A stretch of DNA of 64,000 nucleotides, from contig JADANN010000345.1 of the NCBI GenBank assembly GCA_018806985.1, forward strand, positions 434,001 to 498,000, read 5' to 3'. Positions 25,501 through 35,939 of this stretch are shown here, one piece after another. Under the pieces are notes generated by a model that was not told the DNA's origin, did no database searches, and was given only the letters and a program-made list of their open reading frames with translations. The number at the start of each line of letters is the position of its first letter. Within the stretch, counting starts at the first letter, position 1. This DNA comes from Angiostrongylus vasorum (Eukaryota; Nematoda; Chromadorea; Rhabditida; Metastrongylidae). Both the position numbers and the translations under genes were made by a program.

Positions 25501-28500
25501 TGCAGAGTAACGTGAGATGTAGTAAATGTAATTTAGTACAAAGAATAAGACTGAGAGTAATGAATTTTGGTTTCACCTAATTTTTTAAAGGCAATTAACA
25601 AAAAAGAAGTTAGGTAAAAAATATGTTCGCGATAGTCTTTTGAACTAACATTCACGTTTGTGTAAGGGAAAGGCATTTTTTCTACTAGTAGACATCCTCT
25701 TCATGTATTACTTATTCCCCCGTTAAAAAACTCAAAATACTGCCTTTCTGAAATCCCCGTGGTGCTATTTTTCTGTATTAGATGTGAGCTATTGCTTCCT
25801 CTGTGCGAAAATTCAGTCCAGTCATAAAAGGATAGAGGATAAATTTCTGGATGTCTATGAATCCCTAAGGGATATGCCTTGCATTCGACTTCACCAAGCA
25901 TCCTTGGAGATGAACAAGTGCACATCTGGCCTATACAGTGACTTGCAGTGGCCTACCGACGTATCGACTCAGTGCGGCCACCTTTCCAAATAAGTTTGGT
26001 ACCAGTTTACCGACTCTGGAAGAATGGAATAATGGTGGGCTTGGAGCGCAGAATAGGACCAACGACCACATGTGTATTGCAGAGCACCTCCAAACACTGC
26101 GTTACAAGCGCCTTTATTCAGCTGTAAGCTGGAAAAACTCCTGTCATCATCTAAAAAGCAGAACAATCGTTTATGACTAGAATTTTCCGATCATGAAATG
26201 CCCTTGATCTTATACTACCACCGACTTCCTTCGATCTCGAAGCCATAAACTACATTTGCATCTCGCAACCTACATTATAACTTTCTTTCAGAACGGGGAA
26301 AATTCAGACAAGTGAAGCAGGTCGCGCACAGTCATTCTGCTCAAAAAGGACGAGAGATCTTCGTAACTACCGTACAACTAGTTTGTTTAGTGTACTCTAC
26401 ATGGTGTTCACGAAGATTATCCTAGCGCCCCATCAACGGCTTTAAATGAAGCTATTCCATCATATTATCGCATTTTCTTATGGTAGTGACTACATCCACT
26501 GTTCCTCATATCATTCAGCAATCTCGCGGTATGTAAATGTTTCCATCTGATTTAAACGAACTTTGCTTGCAATAAACAGTCTTTGTTTTGCTAACTTCTT
26601 TGTGTGAGCGGAGCTCTTTGTGTGTTATTTTGTTCAAAGTCTTCGCGCATACCGTAACACAGATGGAAAAAAAGTTGTTTGGAAGAGCCGACTTCCTTCA
26701 TCTGATGTGTTCATGAACGATGAAGAAGCGATCGTCGACAAATGTTTTCGGGGAAGTTTAGAAACTACGCCAATACCGCATTATCCAAAACACATTTAAG
26801 CGGCCTTGTGGGTCAGTATCCTATTCTAGTAAGGGCCCTTTATGGTCCTCCTGTTCATCTTATCGGCTACTCTATATAGGTGGTTCTGGTTGTTAACTCC
26901 TATGGCACATGATCACTGTAGCACATTGACCTCATTCTACTGTCATATACCTTTTAGCACACTAATTAGCACATTAACCTTAACCTCATTGTGAGGGAAT
27001 CATAAGTCAGTGTTATCACAAGCTTACATAAAGTGTGTAACCTTATCGTATAGTCATTATAAATCAGAGTTTATGGTCTTACATGAGTTTTGTGTTGTGT
27101 TGTCTGTGCAGTGCTTCACCAACCTATGGCGGTGCTACTATTTCAAGGAAGAGTAGAGTGGATTTCAAGAAGATGCAAACGTCCCCTGGAACGACCACCT
27201 ACGTGGAAGCCCGACATGTTCGCAGCCTTTGACGATCAACGGCATTTGCATCTATAGGCGACTTATGGATCACGAAATGTGCTTTGCGGATGTTCACTAA
27301 CCTTCAAGCAAGTCAGCCCCATGGACGACGATTGAATGAGAAAGGATCAGTACTACCTTTGAAAACGGACCATCCAAGAATTCAAGCAATTTTCTGCGGT
27401 TTCGATTACTATAATAGTGCTACAAAAGAGACCGTCAGAGTTAAGCATTTCTCCAGCCACTGTCATAACTTTTATTATACTTATCAACAAGCATTTCGAA
27501 AAAACAAATACAGTTCATCTTTTTAATCTGAGAGTAGTAACGTCGTAAAAAAATAATCTCTATGTGGTAACAAGGAAAAAATGAACCTAAAGCCTTAAAT
27601 GACTAAGATGTGAATCTACATACGACAAACTCACAAGCGCCAATTTACTGTAGTATTCGGATTCCGGGACCGTAGTGCTGCTGTTGACCAAACACTGTCC
27701 CATAAACACTTGCACTGATGGCACATAAGCGAACGCGGTCCCTTGCAGAAGAGCAAGCCTTTGATATGGAACGTTTAATATTTAATAATGGCATTTTTTC
27801 TACACTTTTGTTAAAGATTATTGCTATTTAGAGAATAAACGTTAGTTAAATCGCTGCCGTGTATAAAGAATGAAGTATTCGGCGTTGACTAATCACGTGG
27901 AGATGCGCCATGCATTTGAACATATTAGTGAAATCTAAGAGGTGATTTGATGCGTAAATTGGCTTGTAAAACCAATCTTGAGGGCTTATCGAGGCGTTAG
28001 GAGAGAGGTAGCGTACTGGTAGTGAAACCGTTCATCACGAGTCACGGTGCTGGTTTATTCCTGCACCGAGATTAACAAGCCTCTCATCCCTCTGAGGTCG
28101 GGAATTGGTAGAGAGTTGTCTAGGAAACACTGCATACTCCCCTGTGATCTATGCTCTAGCTCGACTATCTCAGGACTTCAACGAGAATCGACACGACTAG
28201 CATTCAATGAAATTCTTATGAATTAAGACGACAATGCTCAAACAGCATCCGAACCCATACGCGAAAAAATTTGAAGGTCTACACACATGGTGGATGCTAG
28301 GAAACGAGTCGAATGCAGGAATTGCTGGGATCCGCACAGATGTGAAAACGGTCGTATAGAACGAAATAAAATTGATGTGTTAAGTCAGTGCTTTTACTCT
28401 GTCAGTTAGGTCTGGTACTAATTTGCCGACGATTTAGGGATGGGAAGATTGCATGGTACGGAGCACAGGACTAAACCAATGAACACAGTTTGTGTTACAG

Positions 28501-31500
28501 AGCACCTCTAACTATTGAGCTACATGCATTCTTGTACATTCTTTCATTGATCAGCTAACGCGAATAAATGTTAGCCTAGCCGAATAAATGTCTGGTAAGA
28601 ACCTCGTGTTGCCTTATCAATGAAAGAAGGTAGACTGATCATTCATACCGAGGTTAAATGAAAGCGGGTTTACATAAGCATCCTTGTATACTTTTTCCTT
28701 TTGTTATTTTTTTCGATATTTGATATTTGATAAACTGAATTTCTCTTACCGCATTCCGAACATAGTCTGAATGATGGTTGACAGACCGCTTACAACGAAC
28801 GTCGAACTGATAAGTTCATTGAGCAATATTGCTAAACAACTTCTTTCTACTTTGCTTAACAAAACTTCTGTGCACTGCTTAATTTGACTGTATACCCATT
28901 AAAACAGTAACAGTCAAAATATGCGTTTGTATTGTCTCGTAAATACCTGCTCAAAATGTTGTTTATTTATAAAATTAGCTAAAAGTAGTTGAGAGAAAAA
29001 ACAAAGCAAGGGCCTCAGTGGTGTTGTGCGCAACATGTGGGCCCGGAGGGGTAATCGCGATTCGATCTAGCTTGGGGTCCAAATTTTGCAAGTATCTCAG
29101 CATTATTGTGGTTATAAAATTAACATTTACTTACTGCTGTCGCTCCCAGCGCATAACGTGTCCGTCACCAGAAACGGGACAGTTAGTAGAGCTGATACGC
29201 ACACCATTACTTGCTGGAAAAAACGACCACGTAAATCATATACTAATGAAAGATGGTTGTTGATTAATCAGAATGTAGTTAGTTTTTTTTACTGCCTTTC
29301 CTTCCTCATGAAGGGGTAATAAGGATAAAGCTCTCGACGTTGATCAATCCCTGACGGATGCGCTATGCATTCGACTTCATTAAGTATCGTTGGAGGTGAT
29401 TGAATGCATTCTGGCCTTTACAATGACTCCTGGTGGCCTACCGATGTGTCGAGCCAGTGCTGCTATCCTCCCAGACAAATCTGGTACCAATTTGCCGACT
29501 TCGGAGGGATGAAGGGCTTGGTGGGCCATGTGCGCGGAGATTGATTCCCACGTGTGTCGCAGTGGCACCTCCAACCACTGCGCCACACGCGCCCCCTTCA
29601 CAAAGGGCTATAACGTAAAATATAACTACAATGATGCCGACATATTTGCAAAACTCCGGACCAGTGTTTGCGGTAGGGATCGAACTCGTTATTACACTTG
29701 CCGGGGGCTAACGCGTTCACCACCATACCATGCGAATCCTTCGTTTCGCCTTTTTTCTCAGCTGTGTAATTAATCAATGATAATTCAGTAATAACAACTA
29801 ATAGTAATAGTTACAAAACTAGGAGTTACAACGATAGTAACCAGTTATGATAATAACTGTAATAATTGCAATGTTATTCAGCAGGAATAACATTGTTGAT
29901 TTTTCAAACATAAAACAAAACACTATGTAAGAAAAAGTAATCGAAAATAGTAAATATCTCTAATCACTAATCAAAAAAAATGTAAAAGTATTCGGGATCG
30001 GCGCGTTGGATTGGAGCAAAACGGAAAGGTGCTAAAATCCCAGAGTGATAGGAATAAAAGGATAAAGCTCTCGGCGTCGATCAATCCTTGAAAGATGCGC
30101 CATACAATCGACTTCACTGAGCATCGTTTGGAAGTGACTGAATCATATCTGTCCTTACAATGACTCGCGGTGTCCCATCGATGTGTCCAGCCAGTGCTGC
30201 TATCGTCCCAGACAAGTCTGGTACCAATTTGCCGATCCCGGAGGGATGGAAGTTTTGTTGGGCCATGGGCGCTGGGATCGATTCTCCGTGTGTGTTGCAG
30301 GACGCCTCTGACTACTGTGCCACACGCGCCGCAAATCGCATAATATGTTCAGCTTATTCTTACAACATACTCAATGTAGCACTGGAAGTATTCTTTGAGG
30401 ACATCGAAAATTATTTATAAAGTCGTCACACTGGTCACGATGAGAAGGTAGCGCTTGTTAAACGCTTTCATGTTATTGAAAATAAACTACTTCAGGAGAT
30501 ACGCCATTCCAAGAAAGTTGTTGGCATTCACGCGTTTGTCAACATAAACTTGGCATAAGATTTTTTAACAACTAATAATGACCCTAACCGGACACGCCTA
30601 CGCCTAAACGTACACGAACAATGGCCAAGTTCCGTATTATACACTCCAGCACTAATGTACGATGAAGATGAGATGAAACGATTTCATGTAATCGAGGAGT
30701 TCTACTCTTATACCCTCTATAAAGGACTCGCTTATTTGAGGCACCACGTAGAACATCTGAAGAACCTGTGGAACGAACTGTGTGAGAGATTTCTTGAATT
30801 CATCGTGGCAACCAGAACCATCAGAGCGGACTCCTAATTTTAGAAATCCACCTTTAGGCGTTGATAAAAAGATCTATACTGGTGGAAGCTGCTACAGTGA
30901 ACTTGATGAAAACTTCATTAATGGAAGGTTTTGTTCACCCTATATGCTAAATATCGGAAATTGCCTTCTTTGTATAGGAATTCTCCTCAAACGAAAAGCT
31001 CTGCACAAAGTTCTAACAGGGAACTCGCTACATTATTATGCAACGCTACGAGCGCACGACTACAGCTACCAAACGTATTACCAAGAGTACAATGAAAGAA
31101 GTATTCCGTGTTACTTAAGGAAAGATGGAATCCACAGGTTCGACCAACATCGACAGTCAGGGAGTTCAGACGCTGACGAATACCGTGATTTTAAACATCT
31201 AGTATGTCTTAACGACCCTGACGACAGCCGTCATTAACTGAGTTCGGCGATATGTCAAGTTCATGCATTGACCACTGACACGATGGTTGGAGCTCTTCAC
31301 GAAGGCTTTAGCTAAACAATTTAAGTTCTTAATGTCGTTCTTGTGATCAAAACCCATCGGAGAACTCTGCAACGTTACAGGGAATAACAGAGACTAGATC
31401 CTCGCCTAGAAAAGTCAATAATTATATTATTATAAGAACGCATGTGGCGCAGTGGTCGGAGGAGCTCTGCAACACACACGTGGAATTGATCCCCGCGCCC

Positions 31501-32799
31501 ATAGCCCAGCAAGCTTCCCATCCTTCCAGGGTCGGCAAATTGGTAGCAGACTTGTCTGGTAGGATTACAGCACTGGCTCGATGCATCGGTAGCCCACCAG
31601 GAGTCATTGTAAAGGCCAGATATGCATTCAATCATCTCATGCCTAATAAAGTCGAATGCATGGCACATCCCTCAGGGATTGATCAACGCCGAGAGCTTTA
31701 TCCCCTATCCCTTTTTTATATTACTATTATTATTACCACTGTTATTAATACGTGATGACCACTCATCACATCTACTGTGCTGTTAAGTTCATGCTATGAC
31801 CTCTGACAGGATAGAGCTCTTTAATGCTCTTAATGTCGTTCTTGTAATCGAAATTCATAGGTGAACTCTGGCGCGTTAAATGGACTAGGAGAAACTAGAT
31901 GCTTGCCTGGAAAAGTCAATTATTATAATATTATTACTATCATTATTATTAATATGACATGACCAGTCATCACGCTCAATTCGTTTCCCCAGCATTCATC
32001 GCCCACAAAGGTTTTCGAACATTTCACTTGTGTTTTCAGCTGCTGCTTGACGATTTCTTTACGAAAGTCTCCTTTATGAATGCCTAGAAAGTTGGTCGAG
32101 TCGATCCTCCTTGCAAACTCGGAAGCAGCCGAGCTAAGGCAGTCGCATGACTTAGTTACATCACTTAGTGTATGTCTAATTATTTGTATGCTTATCTCAG
32201 TTATTCTCATTCATTTACTGAATAATTGTCGTGCTACAAACATTTAAAAAGTTTTGAACCATGCTGTTGAAAATACAGATCATTTGAAAGAGTATGACTT
32301 CCGCAGGGGTCATGAGGGATAAAGGATAAACCTTCTGATGATGATCAATCCCTAAGAAATGCACCATGAATTTGACATCATTCGCAGTCGTAAAGGTGAT
32401 TGAATGCATAAATGGGCTATACAATGACTTACAGTAACCTAACGATGTGTAAAGTCTGTGCTCTATACCGCACCCACGTCTACATTGCCCATAACCACTG
32501 CCTTAGACACGTCACGCCAGTCACAATGCCACCTATGACTGACTTCTATGAAGTTCACATCGTTGCGTAAGTGTTAGTAATAAAAATACTTAACGTTGGC
32601 TAATAATATAGATTTATTGTCTGTTATGTATCACGGAAACATACTGAAGACAATATTAAAATATAAAACTCTGAACAAGAATAATATAAACCACCTGAAA
32701 TCCGTACATCAAAGCGAACAGCGGCTTCGGAGTGTCTCTAGCCGAAAGGAACGACTGATCGTTCGCTTTTTTCTTACCCAGTTCGACGTCTGTGGACAT
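13911..32799 (-). CDS. Nucleobase-ascorbate transporter family (SLC23/NAT) permease, nucleobase type, complete
   Basis: Fifteen minus-strand exons join in frame: 32799-32695, 29213-29135, 28831-28750, 27758-27635, 24845-24750, 24250-24168, 22333-22216, 21942-21795, 21524-21360, 20440-20286, 19706-19605, 19522-19423, 18336-18241, 14818-14709 and 14018-13911 (stop TAA). They total 1671 nt, or 556 residues, the usual size for the family. Many hydrophobic segments fit the 14-helix UraA fold. The NAT signature is intact as ENIGVIGVTR (residues 354-363), and TM8 has FESVGDY with Glu304 at the known substrate-binding position. Family knowledge: Glu or Gln first in the signature goes with nucleobase transport, Pro with ascorbate. 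The usual TM1 Gln-His pair is Gln35-Gln36 here. The start is the first ATG after a splice acceptor. Inference: a membrane purine or pyrimidine importer; no gene symbol can be assigned. Confidence 0.93.
14363..14649 (-). repeat. SINE family I copy in the last intron of the permease gene
   Basis: It begins with three GGATAAA-type tail units and ends with GCGCCACACACGCCC, the complement of the tRNA-like head. It lies between the last two coding exons (14709 and 14018), in the same orientation as the gene. Confidence 0.88.
15950..16030 (-). repeat. Decayed hammerhead-type repeat fragment
   Basis: The minus strand contains CTGAAGA followed by a mutated stem II and GGAACG instead of GAAACG. The flank (cctttccag) matches the copy at 3112-3225. 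It lies in the intron between exons 18241 and 14818. Confidence 0.5.
16146..16175 (-). ncRNA. Degenerate hammerhead ribozyme core
   Basis: The minus strand reads CTGAGGA, one A, stem II GACG-AAGA-CGTC (4 bp) and GAAA. The downstream CGTT is replaced by AGCT, so the required GUH cleavage triplet is missing and self-cleavage is not expected. Confidence 0.55.
16296..16303 (-). promoter_or_regulatory. TATA box of pseudo-LTR element P3
   Basis: TATAAAAG on the minus strand lies in the context CTGTATAAAAGGAGCGCTGC, conserved in copies at 47765 and 49973. No transcript evidence is available. Confidence 0.5.
18475..18750 (-). repeat. SINE family I copy in a permease intron
   Basis: Near full length. 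It has an AAGGATAAAGC tail, the central TTGGTACCAG block and the tRNA-like head ending in GCGCCACACGCGCC. It lies between the exons at 19423 and 18336. Confidence 0.85.
19020..19255 (+). repeat. Diverged SINE family I relative
   Basis: The head reads gagcgtgtagcgcagtgatt, with a B-box-like TCGTTCGACC. The family 3' block (gagtcgaatgtatggcgcatt, then cttatcc) follows, but the middle is poorly conserved. It appears to be an old copy. Confidence 0.5.
22488..22524. repeat. (TA)n microsatellite
   Basis: About 18 uninterrupted TA units, followed by a TG-rich stretch and then repeat IV. Confidence 0.95.
22550..22946 (+). repeat. Repeat IV, full-length copy of about 390 bp
   Basis: It matches the reverse copy at 47041-47425 over its length: accgcctca start, gctgggaggt, a central tggtggtgacgacct block and a gccagtgaggacgggtc end. 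No ORF or tRNA-like head was recognised, so its class is unknown. A hammerhead-type foldback is inserted at its 3' end. Confidence 0.75.
22947..23332 (+). mobile_element. Hammerhead-bearing foldback element (copy P4)
   Basis: It is flanked by an exact 11-bp duplication, TATCCAAGTGT, at 22936-22946 and 23333-23343. Inside are perfect 39-bp inverted repeats (22953-22991 and 23246-23284) with the hammerhead core between them. It ends with a ccgaggttaatagaaagtcg tail shared with the copy at 53851-54280. No coding capacity was seen. It interrupts the 3' end of repeat IV. Confidence 0.8.
23167..23202 (+). ncRNA. Hammerhead ribozyme, type I, intact core
   Basis: Order on the plus strand: stem I strand GGCT, CTGAAGA (CUGANGA), one A, stem II GGC-GATACT-GCC, GAAA, then CGTC with GTC as a valid GUH cleavage triplet, then AGCT pairing back to GGCT (three Watson-Crick pairs plus G-U). 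Stem III would be the self-complementary ACGU, which favours a dimeric ribozyme. Activity is predicted, not shown. Confidence 0.72.
23596..23767 (-). repeat. SINE family II copy
   Basis: Reverse copy with a head containing aacgcgttcaccaccacacc (the complement of A box TGGTGTGGTGG) and a B-box region gtacgaacgcgc. Two further fragments follow: a forward 3' tail with gagtaggcagtaaacaaaac (23768-23820) and a reversed body (23821-23940). This makes a compound cluster. Confidence 0.75.
24330..24485 (+). repeat. Repeat IV 3' fragment
   Basis: It matches the last part of repeat IV from tggtggtgacgacctgggg to cagccagtgaagacagggc, next to permease exon 24250-24168. Confidence 0.65.
24951..25131 (+). 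repeat. SINE family II copy
   Basis: Head gcctTAGTGGTGTAGTGTG with B-box-like GTGGTTCGGTC, then tttgcgaatatctcagcatt and a gtgaaaag and caaataaaag tail. A linker found in several family II clusters follows (gatcaatcccgccgacgggt). Confidence 0.75.
25245..25410 (+). repeat. SINE family II copy
   Basis: Second unit of a tandem pair. The head cccagtggcctagggtg is mutated, the B-box-like TGGTTCGATC is retained, and the body and gtgaaaaa tail are conserved. Confidence 0.7.
25826..26113 (-). repeat. SINE family I copy, diverged
   Basis: Reverse copy with tail aaaggatagaggataaa, the block tttggtaccagtttaccgac and an end at acaagcgcc. It lies inside a permease intron. Confidence 0.75.
26285..26450 (+). 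mobile_element. LINE reverse-transcriptase fragment
   Basis: With one frameshift the plus strand encodes an RTE-like RT stretch (a NYRTTSLFSVLYMVF-type motif). It is too decayed to delimit. It lies in the permease intron between exons 27635 and 24845. Confidence 0.5.
27120..27260 (+). mobile_element. Possible LINE C-terminal remnant
   Basis: A short plus-strand stretch encodes a PLERPPTWKPDMF-type sequence resembling the C-terminal Arg-Pro-Pro-Thr-Arg-Trp motif of RTE-like polyproteins. The support is a single motif. Confidence 0.3.
27868..28533 (-). repeat. SINE family I copy split by a family III insertion
   Basis: The two halves of a reverse family I copy lie at 27868-27975 (gaagtattcggcgttgact) and 28372-28533 (aagtcagtgctttt to acatgcattc). 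Between them sits a family III element (28005-28366). The order of insertion is therefore I first, III later. Exact target duplications could not be identified. Confidence 0.6.
28005..28366 (+). repeat. SINE family III copy
   Basis: Head gagaggtagcgtactggtag with a B-box-like GCTGGTTTATTCC, then the central block gaggtcgggaattggtagag shared with family I. The long family-specific 3' part ends in gatgtgaaaacgg. A similar copy is at 61350-61710. Confidence 0.65.
28990..29110 (+). repeat. SINE family II copy, 3' truncated
   Basis: Head gggcctcagtggtgttgtg, B-box-like GCGATTCGATC, body tttgcaagtatctcagcatt. It stops 25 nt before permease exon 29135-29213, so it sits against the 3' side of the splice donor. 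Confidence 0.65.
29321..29594 (-). repeat. SINE family I copy
   Basis: Near full-length reverse copy, from aaggataaagctctcgacg to cactgcgccacacgcgccc. A reversed family II copy follows directly at 29611. Confidence 0.88.
29611..29755 (-). repeat. SINE family II copy
   Basis: Reverse copy with gctaacgcgttcaccaccat (complement of the A-box region) and ggatcgaactcg (B-box region). Confidence 0.72.
30055..30330 (-). repeat. SINE family I copy
   Basis: Reverse copy, from aaaaggataaagctctcggc to cacacgcgcc. It lies in the first intron of the permease gene. Confidence 0.87.
30655..31237 (+). other. Two overlapping open frames of unknown nature
   Basis: A 60-codon frame (30655-30837) overlaps a 151-codon frame (30782-31237), the longest open frame of the window. 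They lie on the plus strand, inside the first intron of the minus-strand permease gene. I recognise no domain. A histidine-, tyrosine- and aspartate-rich composition and one frame change suggest a decayed transposon or retroelement ORF, but a nested host gene cannot be excluded. Confidence 0.3.
31437..31712 (+). repeat. SINE family I copy
   Basis: Forward copy from cgcatgtggcgcagtggtcg to gagctttatcccctatccc. The A box TGGCGCAGTGG is intact. Confidence 0.87.
31965..32150 (-). repeat. SINE family III 3' fragment
   Basis: It shares the gctgctgcttgacgatttc and gaatgcctagaaa blocks with the family III copy at 2478-2841. The tRNA-like head is absent. Confidence 0.45.
32311..32465 (-). repeat. SINE family I, 3' half
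   Basis: Diverged reverse fragment from agggataaaggataaacc to cgatgtgtaaagtctgtgc; the tRNA-like head is missing. Confidence 0.6.
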
Positions 32800-32812
32800 T
32801 AACCTCTAAAGT
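32800..32812 (-). promoter_or_regulatory. Probable trans-splice acceptor before the permease ATG
   Basis: Reading the minus strand, ACTTTAG is followed by six bases (AGGTTA) and then the ATG. A 3' splice site this close to a start codon, with no recognisable upstream exon, is typical of nematode spliced-leader addition. It could instead be an ordinary acceptor of a noncoding first exon. Confidence 0.5.
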
Positions 32813-33279
32813 TTCGATTCAGTTTGAGCACAATAAATCTGCTGCCGTTTAAAACATCAACAATCGGAAATGTGCTTTGTTCATGAGGCAATGAGACGAA
32901 GTCTGTCTAGAGCAAAGAACAATGATGTGTTTGACAAAAGATAGTCAGAAATTCAAGGGTAATCTGGAAGCGTATCCATGCTACCCAGATCGGTGTTCCA
33001 GAATGTGTATTCATAGAGCAGAACGTCCAACTCACTCTCCCAGTAAGATAACCAAAGCCCTACAAGAGCTCTACGTTCCATCCGGAATTGGATAATCAGT
33101 AAAGAATTGCTACCGAAGTGTTGCACCTCACCTGACACACCAATGCTAATGAATTGACTACAACTATCCTAAAAACGCTGTGGTTTGGTTATCTCTTACC
33201 ATGAGAGTGCGGGGGAAAGAGCCTGGGAGACAAGTGAAGATCACTGTGTGCACTCATTTCACTAGTGAAACATTTTCTT

Positions 33280-34335
33280 ATTATTTACTGCCTACTCTTT
33301 TTAATGGCAGGGTATGTTGCGAAATATAACTTCAATGATGCTGAAATATTTGCAAAACCCCGGACGGCAGAGTCCAAATCCAAAAGAATAGGCAGTAAAT
33401 AATAAGTCAAAATTGTGATTATAACTATAGCCTCAGCTTAACTGGGTTCATTGCCGTTTGGGCTCCCCCAGATCAATCTCGCTAACGGGTGATTGCTGAT
33501 GGCACCAATCGATAGAATTGGCTGAGAGAGAGGCGAAACGAAGGACCAGCATGGTGTGGTGGTGAACGCGTTAGCTCCAGAAAGGGTAATAGCGCGTTTG
33601 TTCCTCACCGTAAACACCTGCGGTCTGGAGTTTTGCCAACATCTCAGCATCATTGAAACATTTTCTTTCGAAAATACGAACAAATCTGGACCTATTTTTG
33701 GAACGGATAAAATAAGTAGAAATCATTCGTGAATATGGAAACGATTTTGAAAGGCTATCGGAAATCGTGGAACCTTAGGGATAAATTCACCTCAACCAAA
33801 TGATACTAATAAGTCATCTCGAGATGGTGACGACGTAAATGTGAATGCATTTTTATTAAACATCTGTTGAAAGTACAAAGATGGGAACCTTGATTCTTCC
33901 TGAATCCAGTCGAATTGAAAAATGAAAGGTAAACACAATGCTAACATTTTATTTTCTGCCTACCACAAGTTTTCACAGCAAAGTATGATGCGAATTACAA
34001 CCACACGATGTTGAGATGTCGCAAAACGTGGACCCGTGCCAGGTCGAGCCATGATTTCCCTTTCCGGGGCTCGCTCATTACACACTGCGCCACGGACGCC
34101 CTTGCTCTGGTTTCTCTCAGCTAGTTCTAATTCTTCTTAACTAACGCTGCCATCAGCAATAACTCGTCAGCTGGATTGATATGGATGGCACAAATCGGCA
34201 TGGAACCCAGTTAAGCTGAGGATGTAGTTGAAATCATAATGCTAACCTTTTATTTTCTACTTACTACAATTTTTCACGACAGTGTATGATGTGAATTACA
34301 ACCACACAATGCTAAGATATTTGCAAAACTTTGTG
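33280..34335. repeat. Cluster of family II SINEs
   Basis: At least four pieces are present: reverse 33280-33375, forward 33518-33665 (head catggtgtggtggtgaacgc), reverse 33957-34135 (head complement cactgcgccacggacgccc) and reverse 34246-34335. The linker with gggtgattgctgatggca occurs between units, in both orientations, as at 25200. Confidence 0.65.
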
Positions 34336-34469
34336 GAAAGCAAACAATTGGGAAATAAACTGGACTAATTAGATCAGTTCATTAGGAACAAAATTATTAT
34401 GTATATCACCTGTGTTAGCTTTATCACCTGACCCCTCGTTGATGGTCGAGTAAATAGCGCGGCGCGAAT

Positions 34470-35240
34470 AAACTCCCCTTTTATCCCTGTTGCATTCAAG
34501 AGTAACTCAGTTGCTTCTCTCCCTTCTGGAGAGTCGTTGACCACCATAACATTCCTCTAGGGTTCTCGTGAAGAACTGTGACCACCGCATCGGTGGTCCT
34601 TCTGCTGTGCGTTTGAGATTTCGGTGAGCCCAATAGCTAACGGCTCCTGTCCATAGGTCATCGTCCACATGCACTGCGTTTCCGGTCCTCTTCATTTTCA
34701 ATGATTTGGCGTATAGAACGACGCCTTTGATCTTTGATCGTTCGCGTAGGTCGGAGCTTCAGACTGCATCCCTCATTTGCATGATTCTGGGTGCTCCTAA
34801 CATCGTCCTTTCGGCAGTGCACTCTTTAACGGTGGGTGAGCTTTCATTCTGCTTATGCAGCGACCAGGCTTCTGATGCATAAATCAAGGCAGGAAAAATC
34901 ATTGAGTCGAGGTGGGCACGCAGTCGAGTGTTCCTTACCATGTTCACTATTATTTCAATGCTCTTGAAAGCCGCTCGTATGCTCCTGTTCAGCTAGATCG
35001 TTGATCATGTGAATTTGTTGACGCAGAAACACATAGCTGTAGCAGGTTGGGATATTCATTCTCTCAACTGTGAACAAGGAACGCGAAACCAATCCGTTCT
35101 TTATTAACATCGTCTTCGTGGGATTTATTTAAGGACACAAGCACAGAGGTTCTTTTCGAACAGGCGTTATCGAAGCCGGCCTACATTACTTCCGCTTGAG
35201 TGACGCTTGATGTTATCATCAGCAAAACGAAGACGGTGTA
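34470..35240 (-). mobile_element. RTE-type LINE, C-terminal remnant
   Basis: The minus strand encodes, in broken frames, the typical end of nematode RTE polyproteins: a PALIYASEAWSL-like segment (34759-34947), then a WAHRNLKRTAEGPPMRWSQF-like segment (34507-34701). Stops and frame breaks make it non-functional. The first part of the same element probably lies upstream at 35600-35870. Confidence 0.75.
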
Positions 35241-35346
35241 ATTGCTGGCCATTGAATTTCACTCCCGTATTGTCCCATTTAAGTATTCCCACGACGCTCA
35301 TGAGGTGGATGTGAATAATTTTGGCGAGATCGTATCGCCTTCCCTA

Positions 35347-35348
<2 letters not shown>

Positions 35349-35391
<43 letters not shown>
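35349..35391. repeat. (CT)n microsatellite
   Basis: About 21 CT units lie within the remains of the RTE element. Confidence 0.95.
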
Positions 35392-35393
<2 letters not shown>

Positions 35394-35599
35394 AACGTTA
35401 ATGTTAAAAAAATCGCTATGCAATGATGACATATTAGTTGTGGCACTTTTACATTAATCACGAGGAATTTTTACAGAGTAAAGACGTCATGGCTGTCCAG
35501 AGGTTCGATGACTGCTTATGTCTCAACTGAATGAAGAGCTACTTTTATTCAGTGGAATTCAGGCAGAGCAGTTTCCTGTGGTCTTCTGGTTCTGCAGTG

Positions 35600-35870
35600 A
35601 GTCTCGTCTCGAAGTCTCGAATGTGATTCATGGCGCTATGACATTTTCGATAGGCTGTTTGCTCAGATGGCTGTTTTTTTTGCTCAGCGTTCTCTCAATC
35701 TTGCTGAGAATGACCTGGCTGAAGAGTGTATAGCCGACATAGGGAAGTACATTGCAGGATAGTTGGCGACATCGTGGAGACCTCCCTTTTTGTAAAACAC
35801 ACGGTATTCTTGGCCTTCCATTCAACCTTGTGTGACCTGCGACATGACGAGCCAGTGTGTTCATGTGGAC
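35600..35870 (-). mobile_element. RTE-type reverse-transcriptase fragment
   Basis: The minus strand shows a YKKGGLHDVANYPAM-like stretch and an AYRKCHSAMNHI-like stretch, corresponding to the RT region of RTE LINEs, with frameshifts. It is in the same orientation as the C-terminal remnant at 34470-35240. Confidence 0.6.
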
Positions 35871-35939
35871 TGGCAGTGGGTTCCTTAGATGTTCGCATCC
35901 TCTTGTTCATGTTGCACGGTATTACCGACGACTCGGATT

